DNA of 64,000 bases from Hydrocarboniphaga sp965279055 (GCF_965279055.1 NZ_OZ257125.1:1-64000); one strand, 5' to 3'; positions 9,049 through 17,715 are shown, counted from the stretch's first letter. Program-made: numbers and translations. Notes: a model not told the origin generated them from the letters alone.

Positions 9049-10485
9049 ATGCGCCAGAAACTACGGCTCGCAGTCGCTGTCCTTTTTGCCGGTGCATGCG
9101 CTGACGCATTGGCGCAGCAGCCCGAAGCTGCCGCGGTCGATGTCGCCACGATGGAACGCATCCGCGACGCGGCGATGAGCAGCGATTTCGCCTGGCAGAC
9201 GCTGGCGAATCTCGCCGACAAGGTCGGACCGCGGCTGTCCGGCTCGCCCGGCGCCGAGGCGGCGGTCACGCAGGTGTCCGAGGCGATGAAGGCCGCGGGC
9301 CTGGTCGTGAGCCTGCAGCCGGTAAAGGTGCCGCATTGGCTGCGCGGCGACGAGAGCGGCGAACTGGTCGAGTACAACGGCCGACCGAAAGGCATCACGC
9401 AGCGCTTGCATCTGACCGCGCTCGGCGGCTCGGCGGCGACGCCGAAAAAAGGCCTGACCGCACCGGTGTTGCTGGTGCACAGTCTCGCCGAGCTGAAGGC
9501 GCGCGCGACCGAGGTGCCCGGCAAGATCGTGCTGATCAGCGTCGCCTTCGATCAGAATCTCGCCGACAACGGCCAGGCCGGTGCGGCCTACGGCCAGGCC
9601 GGCGAACCGCGTTTCAACGGCCCGGCGGCAGCGGCGAAACTCGGCGCGGTGGCGACACTGGTGCGCTCGGTCGGCGGCGCGAATTACCGCCTGCCGCACA
9701 CCGGCGCGACCAAGTGGGACGAGGGCGGCAAGCAGATTCCCGCCGCGGCGCTCGCCAGTGAGGACGCGATGCTGATCGAGCGTCTCGCGGCGCAGGGTCC
9801 GGTGACGATGAAGCTGCTGCTGACGCCGCAGACCTTGCCCGATGCCGACAGTCACAACGTGCTCGTCGATGTCGTCGGTCGCGAAAAGCCCGAGGAAGTC
9901 GTGATCATTTCCGGCCATCTCGATTCCTGGGACCTGGGTACCGGCGCGATGGACGACGGCATGGGCGTCGCCGCGGCGATGGGCGCGGCGCAGGTGCTGA
10001 AGTCGCTGGGCCTCGCGCCGCGGCGCACGGTGCGCGCGATCGCGTGGATGAACGAGGAGAACGGCGGCCGTGGTGGCAAGGCCTATTTCGACGCGATAAA
10101 AGACAAGATCGCAACCCAGTCCGCTGCCGTCGAAAGCGACTTCGGCCTCGCCGGTCCGCTCGGTGTGACCGGTGCGATCAGCGATGCGCAGATGAAGCGG
10201 CTCGCGCCGGTTGGCCTGGTGTTGCGCGGCATCGGTGCCGGCGTGCTGGAAACGCGCGGCGGTAACGCCGGCTCCGATATCGCACCGCTGCAGAACGCCG
10301 GCGTGCCGGGCTTCGCGCCGCTGGTCGACGGCCGCCACTATTTTGATCTGCACCACACCGCGGCCGACACGCTGGACAAGGTCGATCCGCAGGCCTTGCG
10401 CCGCCAGACCGCAGTGCTGGCCGTGCTCGCGTATTACCTTGCCGAGATGCCGCAGCCGCTGGATCGGGTGCCGACGGCGCCTTGA
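9049..10485 (+). CDS. Secreted M28-family zinc aminopeptidase/carboxypeptidase
   Basis: A 478-residue exported metallopeptidase. Residues 1-22 form a signal peptide ending ADALA. A protease-associated-like domain precedes the catalytic domain, in which GHLDSWDLGTGAMDDG provides the first zinc histidine and the bridging aspartate, WMNEENGG provides the catalytic Glu pair, and HHTAADTLDKVD provides the last zinc histidine. These are the two-zinc M28 (Q-type carboxypeptidase/PGCP-like) ligands in order. GAGG-like sequence (GAGGT) lies just before the ATG. It probably trims peptides in the periplasm or medium; the exact specificity is unknown. Two family-3 hairpin repeats follow the stop. Confidence 0.92.
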   Translation: MRQKLRLAVAVLFAGACADALAQQPEAAAVDVATMERIRDAAMSSDFAWQTLANLADKVGPRLSGSPGAEAAVTQVSEAMKAAGLVVSLQPVKVPHWLRGDESGELVEYNGRPKGITQRLHLTALGGSAATPKKGLTAPVLLVHSLAELKARATEVPGKIVLISVAFDQNLADNGQAGAAYGQAGEPRFNGPAAAAKLGAVATLVRSVGGANYRLPHTGATKWDEGGKQIPAAALASEDAMLIERLAAQGPVTMKLLLTPQTLPDADSHNVLVDVVGREKPEEVVIISGHLDSWDLGTGAMDDGMGVAAAMGAAQVLKSLGLAPRRTVRAIAWMNEENGGRGGKAYFDAIKDKIATQSAAVESDFGLAGPLGVTGAISDAQMKRLAPVGLVLRGIGAGVLETRGGNAGSDIAPLQNAGVPGFAPLVDGRHYFDLHHTAADTLDKVDPQALRRQTAVLAVLAYYLAEMPQPLDRVPTAP

Positions 10486-10510
10486 AAAATGTCCGAAGTG
10501 AACTCCGTTG

Positions 10511-10600
10511 CTCCCGAGTAGCGGGCTTGCCCGCGTATCGAGGGACACGGCGAATCTCGATCGGTCCCTCGATACGACCCTTCGGGTCTACTCGGGAGGA
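10511..10600. repeat. Family-3 hairpin repeats, two units head to head
   Basis: Unit one (10511-10546) reads CTCCCGAGTA, a GCGGGC-TT-GCCCGC stem, then GTATCGAGGGA. Unit two (10565-10600) is the reverse orientation with a different inner stem, GACCC-TTC-GGGTC. Outer arms are the same in all copies while inner stems differ but stay self-complementary. The pair lies between the convergent M28 peptidase and HIT genes and may serve as a terminator for both. Confidence 0.88.
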
Positions 10601-10613
10601 ACGGGGGACGGTT

Positions 10614-11030
10614 TTACAGCGCCGCGACAATTTTTTCGGCGAGCGCCCTGATCTTGTCCATGTCGCCGAGCTTCGCGGCGTGGATCGCCAGCGCTGATTT
10701 CTCGTAGCGTGGGATCACGTGGAAATGCGCATGCGGCACGGTCTGGCCGGCTTCGGCGCCGTTGAGTTGCACAACCTGGATGCCGCTGCAGTTCAGCGCT
10801 TTTTCGACGGCAATTGCGATCTTTCGCGTCACGCCGATGCAGGCCATCGCGCTGGCTTCGGACAGCTCCAGGATCGTCACCGCCGCTTCTTTGGGAATGA
10901 TCAGTGCGTGGCCGTCGGACTGCGGCATGATGTCCATGAACGCCAGCGTCTGCTCGTCCTCGTAGAGCTTGAAGCACGGCAGTTCGCCGCGCAGGATTTT
11001 GGCGAAAGGATTCTGCGGATCGTAGGCCAT
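10614..11030 (-). CDS. HIT-family nucleotide hydrolase/transferase
   Basis: A 138-residue histidine-triad protein. The triad HAHFH sits in QTVPHAHFHVIPRY, and the N-terminal CFKLYEDEQTLAFMDIMPQSDGHALIIPK is typical of the HinT/FHIT-like branch that hydrolyses nucleoside phosphoramidates or dinucleotide polyphosphates. The start at 11030 (MAYDPQNPFAKI) matches family N-termini; an in-frame ATG 16 codons upstream would add a basic extension without support. It is transcribed alone, convergent with the M28 peptidase and divergent from the GDPD lipoprotein. The physiological substrate cannot be read from the sequence. Confidence 0.9.
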   Translation of the reverse strand: MAYDPQNPFAKILRGELPCFKLYEDEQTLAFMDIMPQSDGHALIIPKEAAVTILELSEASAMACIGVTRKIAIAVEKALNCSGIQVVQLNGAEAGQTVPHAHFHVIPRYEKSALAIHAAKLGDMDKIRALAEKIVAAL

Positions 11031-11146
11031 GATCTTTTTCCGGCTCGTTGTGGCGGCGGGCTGACGACGTTTGTACACCAGGGCGTCATCTGTCCGTCAA
11101 GCGTGCTTCGTAGAGTGCGCCGGTCATCGACTCAGGGAAGACGCTC

Positions 11147-12520
11147 GTGGCCATTGCCAAACCGCTTATTGCCGTATGCATTGCTGTCGTCGTGCTGTGC
11201 GCCTGTCACAACGGAAACAACGACGATGAGACCGCGCCGCTGCCGACGCTAGACGGCGCCGCGCCGCTGATCATCGGCCATCGCGGCCTGCCGGGCCTGT
11301 ATCCCGAAGAAACCCAACCCGCCTACGAAAACGCCGCCGACGCCGGTGCCGATTCGCTGGAGGAAGACCTGCATCTGAGCCGCGACTGCGTGCTGGTCGC
11401 GCGCCACAATCCCTGGCTCAGCGACAACACCACGATCGCCAGCGTCGCCGAGACCGTGCCCGAAGTCGCCGCGCGCAAGCGCACCGTGCCCGGCGTGCTG
11501 GTCGACGTCACTTACGACCTCGCCACCTACGGCGGCCCGGCGCAGTACCTCAGCGATCGTACCGATCCCGCCGATCAGAAGTCGGTGCTGAAATCGCTGA
11601 TCGTCGACGGTGAGGATCACACCGGCGACTGGTCGATTACCGACTTCACGCTCGCCGAACTCAAGCAGTGGGTGCGCGGCACCACCTACGACGATCGCGC
11701 CGAGCGGCCGACCGCGTTGAACGGGGTCTACCCGGTGCTGAGCTTTCAGGAAATCATCGACATCGCCAAGGCCAAGAGCGCGTCGCTGAAGCGCACGATC
11801 ACGGTCTACCCGGAGGCCAAGAATCCCTACTGGAACAACCAGCAGGCGATCGCCAATGGCTGCGACAAGGCCGGCACGCAGCATCCGTTCGAAGACGCGA
11901 TCGCCAAGATCATCACCGACAACGGCATGAACAGCGCCGACGCGGCGATCCTGGTGCAGAGCTTCGATCCGGCGAGCCTGAAATACCTGCGCTCGATCGG
12001 GCTCAAGACCAAGCTCGTGCAGCTGGTCGACGGCAACGCCGTCGATTACAAAACCGGCGCGATGATCTACCAGACCGACGACGTCTACAACTTCGTCGAC
12101 GGCCGTCCGTACAGCTGGACCCTGGCCGGCGATGGCCGCTACTTCGGCGACATGCTGACGCCGGCCGGCCTGGCCGAAATCAAGACGTACGCCGACGGCA
12201 TCGGCCCGTGGAAGCCGCAGGTGATGGCCTGGACGATCTCGCCTTTCCCCGAGAAAAACGCCGACGGCACGCCGTTCAACGGCACGCTCGCCGACGTCAA
12301 CGTCGTCACGCCGACCAGCCTGATCGCCGATGCGCACAAGGCCGGCCTGTTCGTCCACAGCTACACCTTCCGTGACGAAACCCGCTACCTGCCCGGCGCC
12401 TACATGGGCGACCCGAAAGCCGAGTTCATCCAGTTCTTCAAGGCTGGCATCGACGGCGTGTTCACGGATTTTGCGAACACCGGGTTTGCCGCGCGCGCGG
12501 AATATCTGGAGTCGCGCTAG
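11147..12520 (+). CDS. Glycerophosphodiester phosphodiesterase lipoprotein
   Basis: A 457-residue GDPD-family protein likely hydrolysing glycerophosphodiesters (phospholipid head-group products) at the cell surface or in the periplasm. The N-terminus is a lipoprotein signal ending in VLCAC with the acylated cysteine at about residue 20. The TIM-barrel GDPD core shows GHRG (H45, R46), PEET, and LEEDLHLS with the metal-binding acidic residues. One departure is visible: the position after the second catalytic histidine is Asn (ARHNPWL) where many family members have HD. The GTG start is the one that gives the signal peptide. The long domain with insertions resembles secreted GlpQ-type rather than UgpQ-type enzymes. 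Confidence 0.88.
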   Translation: MAIAKPLIAVCIAVVVLCACHNGNNDDETAPLPTLDGAAPLIIGHRGLPGLYPEETQPAYENAADAGADSLEEDLHLSRDCVLVARHNPWLSDNTTIASVAETVPEVAARKRTVPGVLVDVTYDLATYGGPAQYLSDRTDPADQKSVLKSLIVDGEDHTGDWSITDFTLAELKQWVRGTTYDDRAERPTALNGVYPVLSFQEIIDIAKAKSASLKRTITVYPEAKNPYWNNQQAIANGCDKAGTQHPFEDAIAKIITDNGMNSADAAILVQSFDPASLKYLRSIGLKTKLVQLVDGNAVDYKTGAMIYQTDDVYNFVDGRPYSWTLAGDGRYFGDMLTPAGLAEIKTYADGIGPWKPQVMAWTISPFPEKNADGTPFNGTLADVNVVTPTSLIADAHKAGLFVHSYTFRDETRYLPGAYMGDPKAEFIQFFKAGIDGVFTDFANTGFAARAEYLESR

Positions 12521-12532
12521 CCGGTACCGCAC

Positions 12533-12600
12533 GGTAGGAGCGGACCCTGTCCGCGACTGAGCCTGCACCGGCACAGTCGCGGACGGGGTCCGCTCCTACC
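12533..12600. repeat. Family-2 (REP-like) inverted repeat
   Basis: Arms beginning GGTAGGAGCGGACCCTGTCC and ending in its near-complement flank a short centre; one mismatch in the arm. The GTAGGAGCGG...CCGCGA core resembles the REP sequences of pseudomonads. It lies 13 bases after the GDPD stop. Other copies are at 21149, 34898 and 60330. Confidence 0.88.
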
Positions 12601-12689
12601 GTTGCCGCTAAGCGCTGCCCGCAGCCACGGCCCCGATCGGCTGCAGCGACCCGATGGCATACTGCGTCATCGCCATCGGAGCCGTCGCC

Positions 12690-13340
12690 ATGTTCGCCAG
12701 TCTGGGCATACACGATCTCGCGCTGTTCGTCGTCTCCGGCCTGCTGCTGAATATCGCGCCGGGGCCGGACTCGCTGCTGATCATGGCGCGCAGCGCCGGC
12801 CAGGGCTGGCGTGCCGGCTCGGCTGCGGCGCTGGGCATCGGCAGCGGTACCTTCGTGCATATCCTCGCGGCGGCGCTGGGTCTTTCCGCAGTGCTGGCGA
12901 CCTCGGCGACCGCGTTCACCGTGGTCAAGCTGATCGGTGCGGCCTATCTGCTGTATGTCGGCGCCGGCATGCTGTTGAGCCGCCGGAGCGGCGCGGCGGC
13001 CGGCGAAGTGGTCACGGCGCCCGCGCCGCCGCTGCCGTTTCGCAGGATTTACCTGCAGGGCCTGCTGACCAATGTGCTGAACCCGAAAGTCGCGCTGTTT
13101 TTTCTGGCGTTCGTGCCGCAGTTCATCGGCCACGATGCGCCGAACAAGGCGCTGGCCTTCGTCGTGCTCGGCTGCATTTTCAACTTCAACGGCATGCTGT
13201 GGTGCCATTTGCTTGCCGTATTCACCGCGACCGCAAGCCAGCGGATTCGCGTCAGTGCGTTCGTCACGCAGACTCTGAATCGCGTGATCGGTGCATTGTT
13301 CGTCAGCTTTGGGATCAAGCTGGCGCTGGCGCCGCGCTAG
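12690..13340 (+). CDS. LysE-family amino-acid/metabolite exporter
   Basis: A 216-residue inner-membrane exporter of the LysE/RhtB superfamily. The signature LLNIAPGPDSLLIMARS near the N-terminus and about six hydrophobic segments with the central NPKVALFFLAFVPQFI motif are diagnostic. It is expected to export an amino acid, homoserine lactone or related metabolite; the cargo cannot be assigned. The ATG at 12690 is preferred because family proteins start only ~20 residues before the PGPD motif; an ATG 12 codons upstream is possible. The following membrane-protein gene begins nine bases later, suggesting one transcript. Confidence 0.88.
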   Translation: MFASLGIHDLALFVVSGLLLNIAPGPDSLLIMARSAGQGWRAGSAAALGIGSGTFVHILAAALGLSAVLATSATAFTVVKLIGAAYLLYVGAGMLLSRRSGAAAGEVVTAPAPPLPFRRIYLQGLLTNVLNPKVALFFLAFVPQFIGHDAPNKALAFVVLGCIFNFNGMLWCHLLAVFTATASQRIRVSAFVTQTLNRVIGALFVSFGIKLALAPR

Positions 13341-13349
13341 GAGAGCCCG

Positions 13350-14345
13350 ATGTACAGCGAAGACGATCTGGCCTCGGCGATCAAGGCCGGCGTCATCAGC
13401 AGCGAAACGGCGGCCGCGCTGCGTGCGCACGTCGAGCAGCGCCATCACACCTCGGCCGCCGACGACGAGCAGTTCCGACTGGTCAGCGGCTTCAATGACA
13501 TCTTCGTCGTCATCGCCTGCGTGCTGCTGCTGGCGTCGACGAAATGGATCGCGGCGACTTTGGGCTTGCCGGTTGTCGGCGGCCTGGCGATCGCCGCGTC
13601 GGCCTGGCTGCTGGCCGAATTCTTCGTGCGTCGCCGCCACATGGCGCTGCCGGCGATCGTGCTGCTGCTGGCTTTCGTGTTCGGCCTGTTCGTTTCGGTG
13701 CCGGCGATACTCGGCGAAAACAACCTGAGCTTCGGCATCGCCAGCGCAGTGACGGCCGTCGGCGCGCTGGTGCACTGGTGGCGCTTTCAGGTGCCGATCA
13801 CGGTCGCGGCCGGTACTGCCGCGGTCGTCGGCGCGGTCGTCATCGGCTCGCTCGCGACGATCCCCGGTGCCGACAAAGTGTTGCCGCTGCTGCTGTTCGC
13901 GACCGGCCTGGTGGTGTTCGCACTGGCCATGCGCTGGGACGCCGCCGATACGCAGCGCCGGACGCGCCGCTCCGATGTCGCGTTCTGGCTGCACCTGCTG
14001 GCCGCGCCGCTGCTCGTGCATCCGGTGTTCACGACGCTGGGCCTGTTGAGCGGCGCCACGCATCTGATCGCGGCGATCGTCGTCGTCGTGCTCTACGTGT
14101 TCATCGCGCTGGTATCGCTGGCGATTGACCGGCGCGCGCTGATGGTCTCGGCGCTGGCCTACGTGCTCTACACCTTCAGCGCGTTACTCAAGGAGTTCGG
14201 CATGGTCAGCCTGGGTTTCGCGGTGACCGCGCTGGCGATCGGCAGCGCCTTGCTGCTGCTGTCGGCGTTCTGGCATCGCAGCCGCGGTTTCGTGCTGGGG
14301 CTGCTGCCTTTGAGCCTGCAGGCGCGTTTGCCCGCATCGCGCTGA
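13350..14345 (+). CDS. Multi-pass membrane protein, DUF2157-like
   Basis: A 331-residue protein with a soluble N-terminal segment (about 1-50, starting MYSEDDLASAIKAGVIS) that resembles the short helical headpiece of DUF2157-type proteins, followed by about ten hydrophobic membrane segments with very short loops. No transport or catalytic motif is visible. It follows the LysE exporter by nine bases on the same strand, so cotranscription is likely, but a shared function is only a guess. Confident as a gene, uncertain as a family. Confidence 0.75.
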   Translation: MYSEDDLASAIKAGVISSETAAALRAHVEQRHHTSAADDEQFRLVSGFNDIFVVIACVLLLASTKWIAATLGLPVVGGLAIAASAWLLAEFFVRRRHMALPAIVLLLAFVFGLFVSVPAILGENNLSFGIASAVTAVGALVHWWRFQVPITVAAGTAAVVGAVVIGSLATIPGADKVLPLLLFATGLVVFALAMRWDAADTQRRTRRSDVAFWLHLLAAPLLVHPVFTTLGLLSGATHLIAAIVVVVLYVFIALVSLAIDRRALMVSALAYVLYTFSALLKEFGMVSLGFAVTALAIGSALLLLSAFWHRSRGFVLGLLPLSLQARLPASR

Positions 14346-14355
14346 TCCGCCTTAC

Positions 14356-14387
14356 GCCATGGCCCGGGCGCGCGCCCGGACCATGGC
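14356..14387. terminator. Palindrome between convergent genes
   Basis: GCCATGG and CCATGGC (7 bases) enclose the complementary CCGGGCG and CGCCCGG, making a GC-rich hairpin in the 54 bases between the DUF2157-like gene and the DUF4331 gene, which converge here. There is no T-run, so an intrinsic terminator is only plausible. Confidence 0.4.
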
Positions 14388-14399
14388 GCGGTCCCGCGC

Positions 14400-15920
14400 C
14401 TAGGGCGTGGCGATGCCGTTGGCGCCGTTCGGCGAGCCCGGCAGCGGCGCGCGCAGATACGGGAACACCGCATTGAACTGCGAGGCGTCCTGCAGCGTGC
14501 CGTCGGTGTAGACCTGATACTGGCCGCTGGCGTCGCGGTTCGGGTTGTTGGCGCCGAGCAGGAAGCCCTCGACCACCGACAATTCGATATCGACGACGTC
14601 ATCACCCGGGCGGCGGCCATTGGGGAAGCCGGCGGGATCGCAGCCAGGATTGCTCAGCAGCAGCGCGCCGTCGTTGGTGAAGCACAGCGCCGCGCCGACG
14701 TTGACCTGGGATGCGGCCGGGGTCGGCGCGATCGCCGTGTTCAGGCGCAGCATTTCCGACGGCACCACACCGGCCGGCTGGTTGACGTTGGCGACGCCGG
14801 TCAGGAAGGCGGCGACGATGTCATTGCGCGGCGTGGCCGGCACCTTGGCGGCATCGCCAAACAGCGCGTTCAGCAGGACCGGCAGCGTCGGGTTGGTGAC
14901 GTAGCTGGCGAACTGGCCGTCGTTGCGCGGCTCCGAGGCGTTGAAGCGATCCTTGTCGGGCAGGCCGATCACGACCTCGTTGACCAGCGGTGAGCCCAGG
15001 CGCGAAACCTGTACCCATTCGCCCTGGTCCGATGCGGGCTTGAACGGGCCTTCGCCGGCCGCGTTGAGCGTGCGCGTACTGCGCATGCTCGACGTGGTCC
15101 ATGCACCGATGATCGGGGCGTCCGTCGAGGCGGTGAGGCAGTTGATCGGCACTTCCAGCGCCAGCGTCGTGATGTTCTTGTTGGCGGTGGCGCTGCCCTT
15201 GGCGTCGCGGGCACCGAGCGGGTTGAGGTTGACCAGATCGAACACTTCCCCCAGGTTCACGGCAAAGCCTTCGGCACGCTGGCCGACGAACACCCGACCC
15301 TGGCCGGAGCAGCCGGGGATCGCCATGTCGTAGATGTACTGGCTGGCGTACTTGTCGTAGTTCGGAATGGATTTGAGGCCGATGTTGTCGACCGGCTTGA
15401 CGAAAGTGGTACCGCCGCTGAGCTTGGTCACCGGCTGCTTGCTGCCGCTGCGGCGCGGGCCGCGGACCAGCGACACGGTGTAGCTTTCGCTGCGGTTCAG
15501 CGTCGGCTTGGCATTGCCGGATGGCGGCAGGTTGATCAGCGGGATCGCCAGGCTGGCGGGAGAGCCGCCGACATCCCCTACCGGCACGGCGAGACCGGCG
15601 ACGGTGTTGGTGAAGCGGAACTGGAAAGTCAGGTCTTCGACCGCGTCGGCGTTGTTGTCGACCAGGATTTCATAAAGCACATCCGGATTCAGCGCGAAGT
15701 AGTTCGGTCCGCCGTAGGAATCCTGCAGCGGGTCGTAGTTCGCGAGCAGCGTCACGTAGCCGGCGCGGCCCGGCTCATAGCTCCGGAACATGTAGAAATC
15801 GGTACCGTCCGCGGTCGGGTTTTGGGCAATGAAAGGTGCCTCGCGATGGCTCGATGCCTGTGCCGCCAGGCTGGTCGCAGCGATCACCAGGGCCATCGGG
15901 ATGAATGTTCCGGTTTTCAT
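14400..15920 (-). CDS. DUF4331 family secreted protein
   Basis: A 506-residue exported protein. A signal peptide (MKTGTFIPMALVIAATSLAAQA) leads into the hallmark SSHREAPFIAQNPTADGTDFYMFRSYEP, which defines the DUF4331 family, followed by alternating beta-rich segments and the LNPDVLYEILVDNNADAVED stretch. Biochemical function of the family is not established as far as I know; members are periplasmic or extracellular. The start at 15920 is set by the signal peptide; no good Shine-Dalgarno precedes it (a C-run is there instead). It is transcribed alone, with the flavin monooxygenase upstream on the same strand 162 bases away. That gap holds a small hairpin (AGAGGT...ACCTCT near 15955) and nothing else I can name. 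Confidence 0.88.
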   Translation of the reverse strand: MKTGTFIPMALVIAATSLAAQASSHREAPFIAQNPTADGTDFYMFRSYEPGRAGYVTLLANYDPLQDSYGGPNYFALNPDVLYEILVDNNADAVEDLTFQFRFTNTVAGLAVPVGDVGGSPASLAIPLINLPPSGNAKPTLNRSESYTVSLVRGPRRSGSKQPVTKLSGGTTFVKPVDNIGLKSIPNYDKYASQYIYDMAIPGCSGQGRVFVGQRAEGFAVNLGEVFDLVNLNPLGARDAKGSATANKNITTLALEVPINCLTASTDAPIIGAWTTSSMRSTRTLNAAGEGPFKPASDQGEWVQVSRLGSPLVNEVVIGLPDKDRFNASEPRNDGQFASYVTNPTLPVLLNALFGDAAKVPATPRNDIVAAFLTGVANVNQPAGVVPSEMLRLNTAIAPTPAASQVNVGAALCFTNDGALLLSNPGCDPAGFPNGRRPGDDVVDIELSVVEGFLLGANNPNRDASGQYQVYTDGTLQDASQFNAVFPYLRAPLPGSPNGANGIATP

Positions 15921-16082
15921 AGGGGGGGTCTCGATAGGGCCGCAGAGGTGTACGACCTCTGTCGTGTACGACGGCCACACCGGCGCGGATGCAGCCGCCC
16001 GCCGGCGGATGCCGGACGGTTGTCCGCCGCGCCTGCGTTTCTATCGAGTCTGAGGGCGGCGCTAGGTCGCCGGCGTTATGCG

Positions 16083-17606
16083 CTATGCGACGGCGACCGG
16101 CTTCTCCAGCACGTAGTCTCGTGCGGTGACTTTCTCGGTCTGCCGGCGGAAGCTGAACGTAAAGCCCGGCCACAACGCGGTGATCTTGCCGCTGCGGTGC
16201 TTGTACCAGCTCTTGCAGCCGGTGGACCACACCGATGTGCTCATGTGCGCCTGCAGCCGGCGGTTGAATTCGTCCTGCACTTCGCTGCGCACTTCCAGCG
16301 TGCCGCTGCCGCTGTTGCGCAGGTCGGCGAGCAGCCGGCGGATCATCGCCACCTGGCTTTCGATGATGAACACCATCGAGGTGTGGCCGACGCCGGTATT
16401 GGGCCCGACGATCAGGAACAGGTTGGGGAATTTCTTCACCAGCGTGCCCAGATAGGCCTCTTCGCCATTGGCCCATTCGCTGGCCAGGGTCACGTCACCA
16501 CGGCCCTGGATGATCGAGCCGATCGGATTTTCGGTCGCATAGAAACCGGTGGCGAAGATCAGGCAGTCGACCGGCCGCTCGACGCCATTGCCGTCGACGA
16601 CGCTGTGCTCGCGGATTTCGCGTATGCCCTCGGTGACCAGGCTGACGTTCGGCCGCGTCACCGCCGGATACCAATCGTTGGAGATCAGGATGCGGCGGCA
16701 GCCGATCAGGTAATCCGGCGTGACCTTGGCTTTCATCGCCGGATCGGCGACCTGGCGATCGATATGCCGCTCGGCGATTTTCTGGAACAGCTTCATGAAG
16801 CCCGGGTTCAGCACCAGGCCGAACACGCGCGCCTCGTGGCCCCAGTAAATGAAAGCGCGATAGGCGAGACGCAGCAGCGGCAGCTTCGCGAACAGCGCCT
16901 TGGTGCGCTCGCTGTAGGGCCGGTCGGGGCGCGGGATGATCCAGTTCGGCGTGCGCTGGTAGACGTCGAGCTGCGCCGCCTTCGGCGCGATCTGCGGCAC
17001 GATCTGGATCGCCGAGGCACCGGTGCCGATCACCGCGACGCGCTTGCCGGTCAGATCGAAGCCGTGATCCCACTGCGAGGAATGGAAGGTCTTGCCGGCG
17101 AATTTCTCGACGCCCGGCACGTCCGGCAGCTTGGGTTCGGCAAGGCCGCCGTTGGCCAGCACCAGGGCACGCGCGGTGAATGTGCGCTTCACCCCGGCGC
17201 TGCTGACTTCGATGCGCCACAGCTGGTTCTGCTCGTCGAAGGCGGCGCCGGTCAGCGTGCTGTTGAACTGGATATTCGGCAGCAGCTGGTGATCGTCGGC
17301 GACCTTGCGCAGATAGGCGTGCAGCTCGGGCTGCGTCGGGTAGACGCGCGACCAGTCGCTCTTGGGCGCGAACGAAAACGAGTACAGGTGCGAAGGCACG
17401 TCGCAGGCCGCGCCGGGATACTGGTTGTCGCGCCAGGTGCCGCCGACCGAGCTGCCGCGCTCGATGATGACGAAATCGTTCTGGCCGTCCTCACGCAGCT
17501 TGATCGCCATCGCCAGGCCGCCGAAACCGGTGCCCACGATCGCGGTGCCGTAGTCCGGCCGTGTGGCGCCCGGCAAGGAGTTCGAAAGCGTTTCGGACAT
17601 GCCCAT
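16083..17606 (-). CDS. Flavin-dependent monooxygenase, Baeyer-Villiger type
   Basis: A 507-residue FAD/NADPH enzyme. The first Rossmann motif is GTGFGGLAMAIKL (about residues 23-35), the Baeyer-Villiger fingerprint FxGxxxHxxxW(D) appears as FAGKTFHSSQWD, and the second nucleotide motif VIGTGASAIQ follows directly. A second ATGxxxT-like segment (FATGFYATE) lies near residue 360. Such enzymes insert oxygen into ketones to give esters or lactones, or hydroxylate; the substrate is unknown. The start at 17606 is chosen because the upstream in-frame extension lies over a strong promoter and two operator-like palindromes (17647-17692). Downstream lies DUF4331, upstream a crotonase, so it might act in hydrophobic-compound catabolism. 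Confidence 0.92.
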   Translation of the reverse strand: MGMSETLSNSLPGATRPDYGTAIVGTGFGGLAMAIKLREDGQNDFVIIERGSSVGGTWRDNQYPGAACDVPSHLYSFSFAPKSDWSRVYPTQPELHAYLRKVADDHQLLPNIQFNSTLTGAAFDEQNQLWRIEVSSAGVKRTFTARALVLANGGLAEPKLPDVPGVEKFAGKTFHSSQWDHGFDLTGKRVAVIGTGASAIQIVPQIAPKAAQLDVYQRTPNWIIPRPDRPYSERTKALFAKLPLLRLAYRAFIYWGHEARVFGLVLNPGFMKLFQKIAERHIDRQVADPAMKAKVTPDYLIGCRRILISNDWYPAVTRPNVSLVTEGIREIREHSVVDGNGVERPVDCLIFATGFYATENPIGSIIQGRGDVTLASEWANGEEAYLGTLVKKFPNLFLIVGPNTGVGHTSMVFIIESQVAMIRRLLADLRNSGSGTLEVRSEVQDEFNRRLQAHMSTSVWSTGCKSWYKHRSGKITALWPGFTFSFRRQTEKVTARDYVLEKPVAVA

Positions 17607-17646
17607 GGTGTGTTCCTGAAGGGGGTGAGCGACGGCGATCTGAAAC

Positions 17647-17691
17647 TGACAACGCCTGATGTCACAATAATCATGACAACAATTGATGTCA
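17647..17691 (-). promoter_or_regulatory. Promoter with tandem palindromic operators for the BVMO gene
   Basis: On the minus strand a TTGACA (17692-17687), 17-base spacer and TATTGT (17669-17664) form a near-consensus sigma-70 promoter pointing at the monooxygenase, in a stretch much richer in A+T than its surroundings. Two 18-base sites share the pattern TGACAACnnnTGATGTCA: 17647-17664 and 17674-17691. The second is a nearly perfect palindrome centred on CAATTG. They overlap the -10 and -35, as repressor operators of TetR-like dimers often do. No regulator gene is adjacent. Confidence 0.7.
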
Positions 17692-17715
17692 AGGTTGCAG
17701 GCGTGGTGGCAGGGC

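Noticed and set aside
10511..10600. CRISPR array from the repeated hairpins
   Set aside because: Units are few, in both orientations, dispersed over the window and lack regular unique spacers; no cas gene is present.
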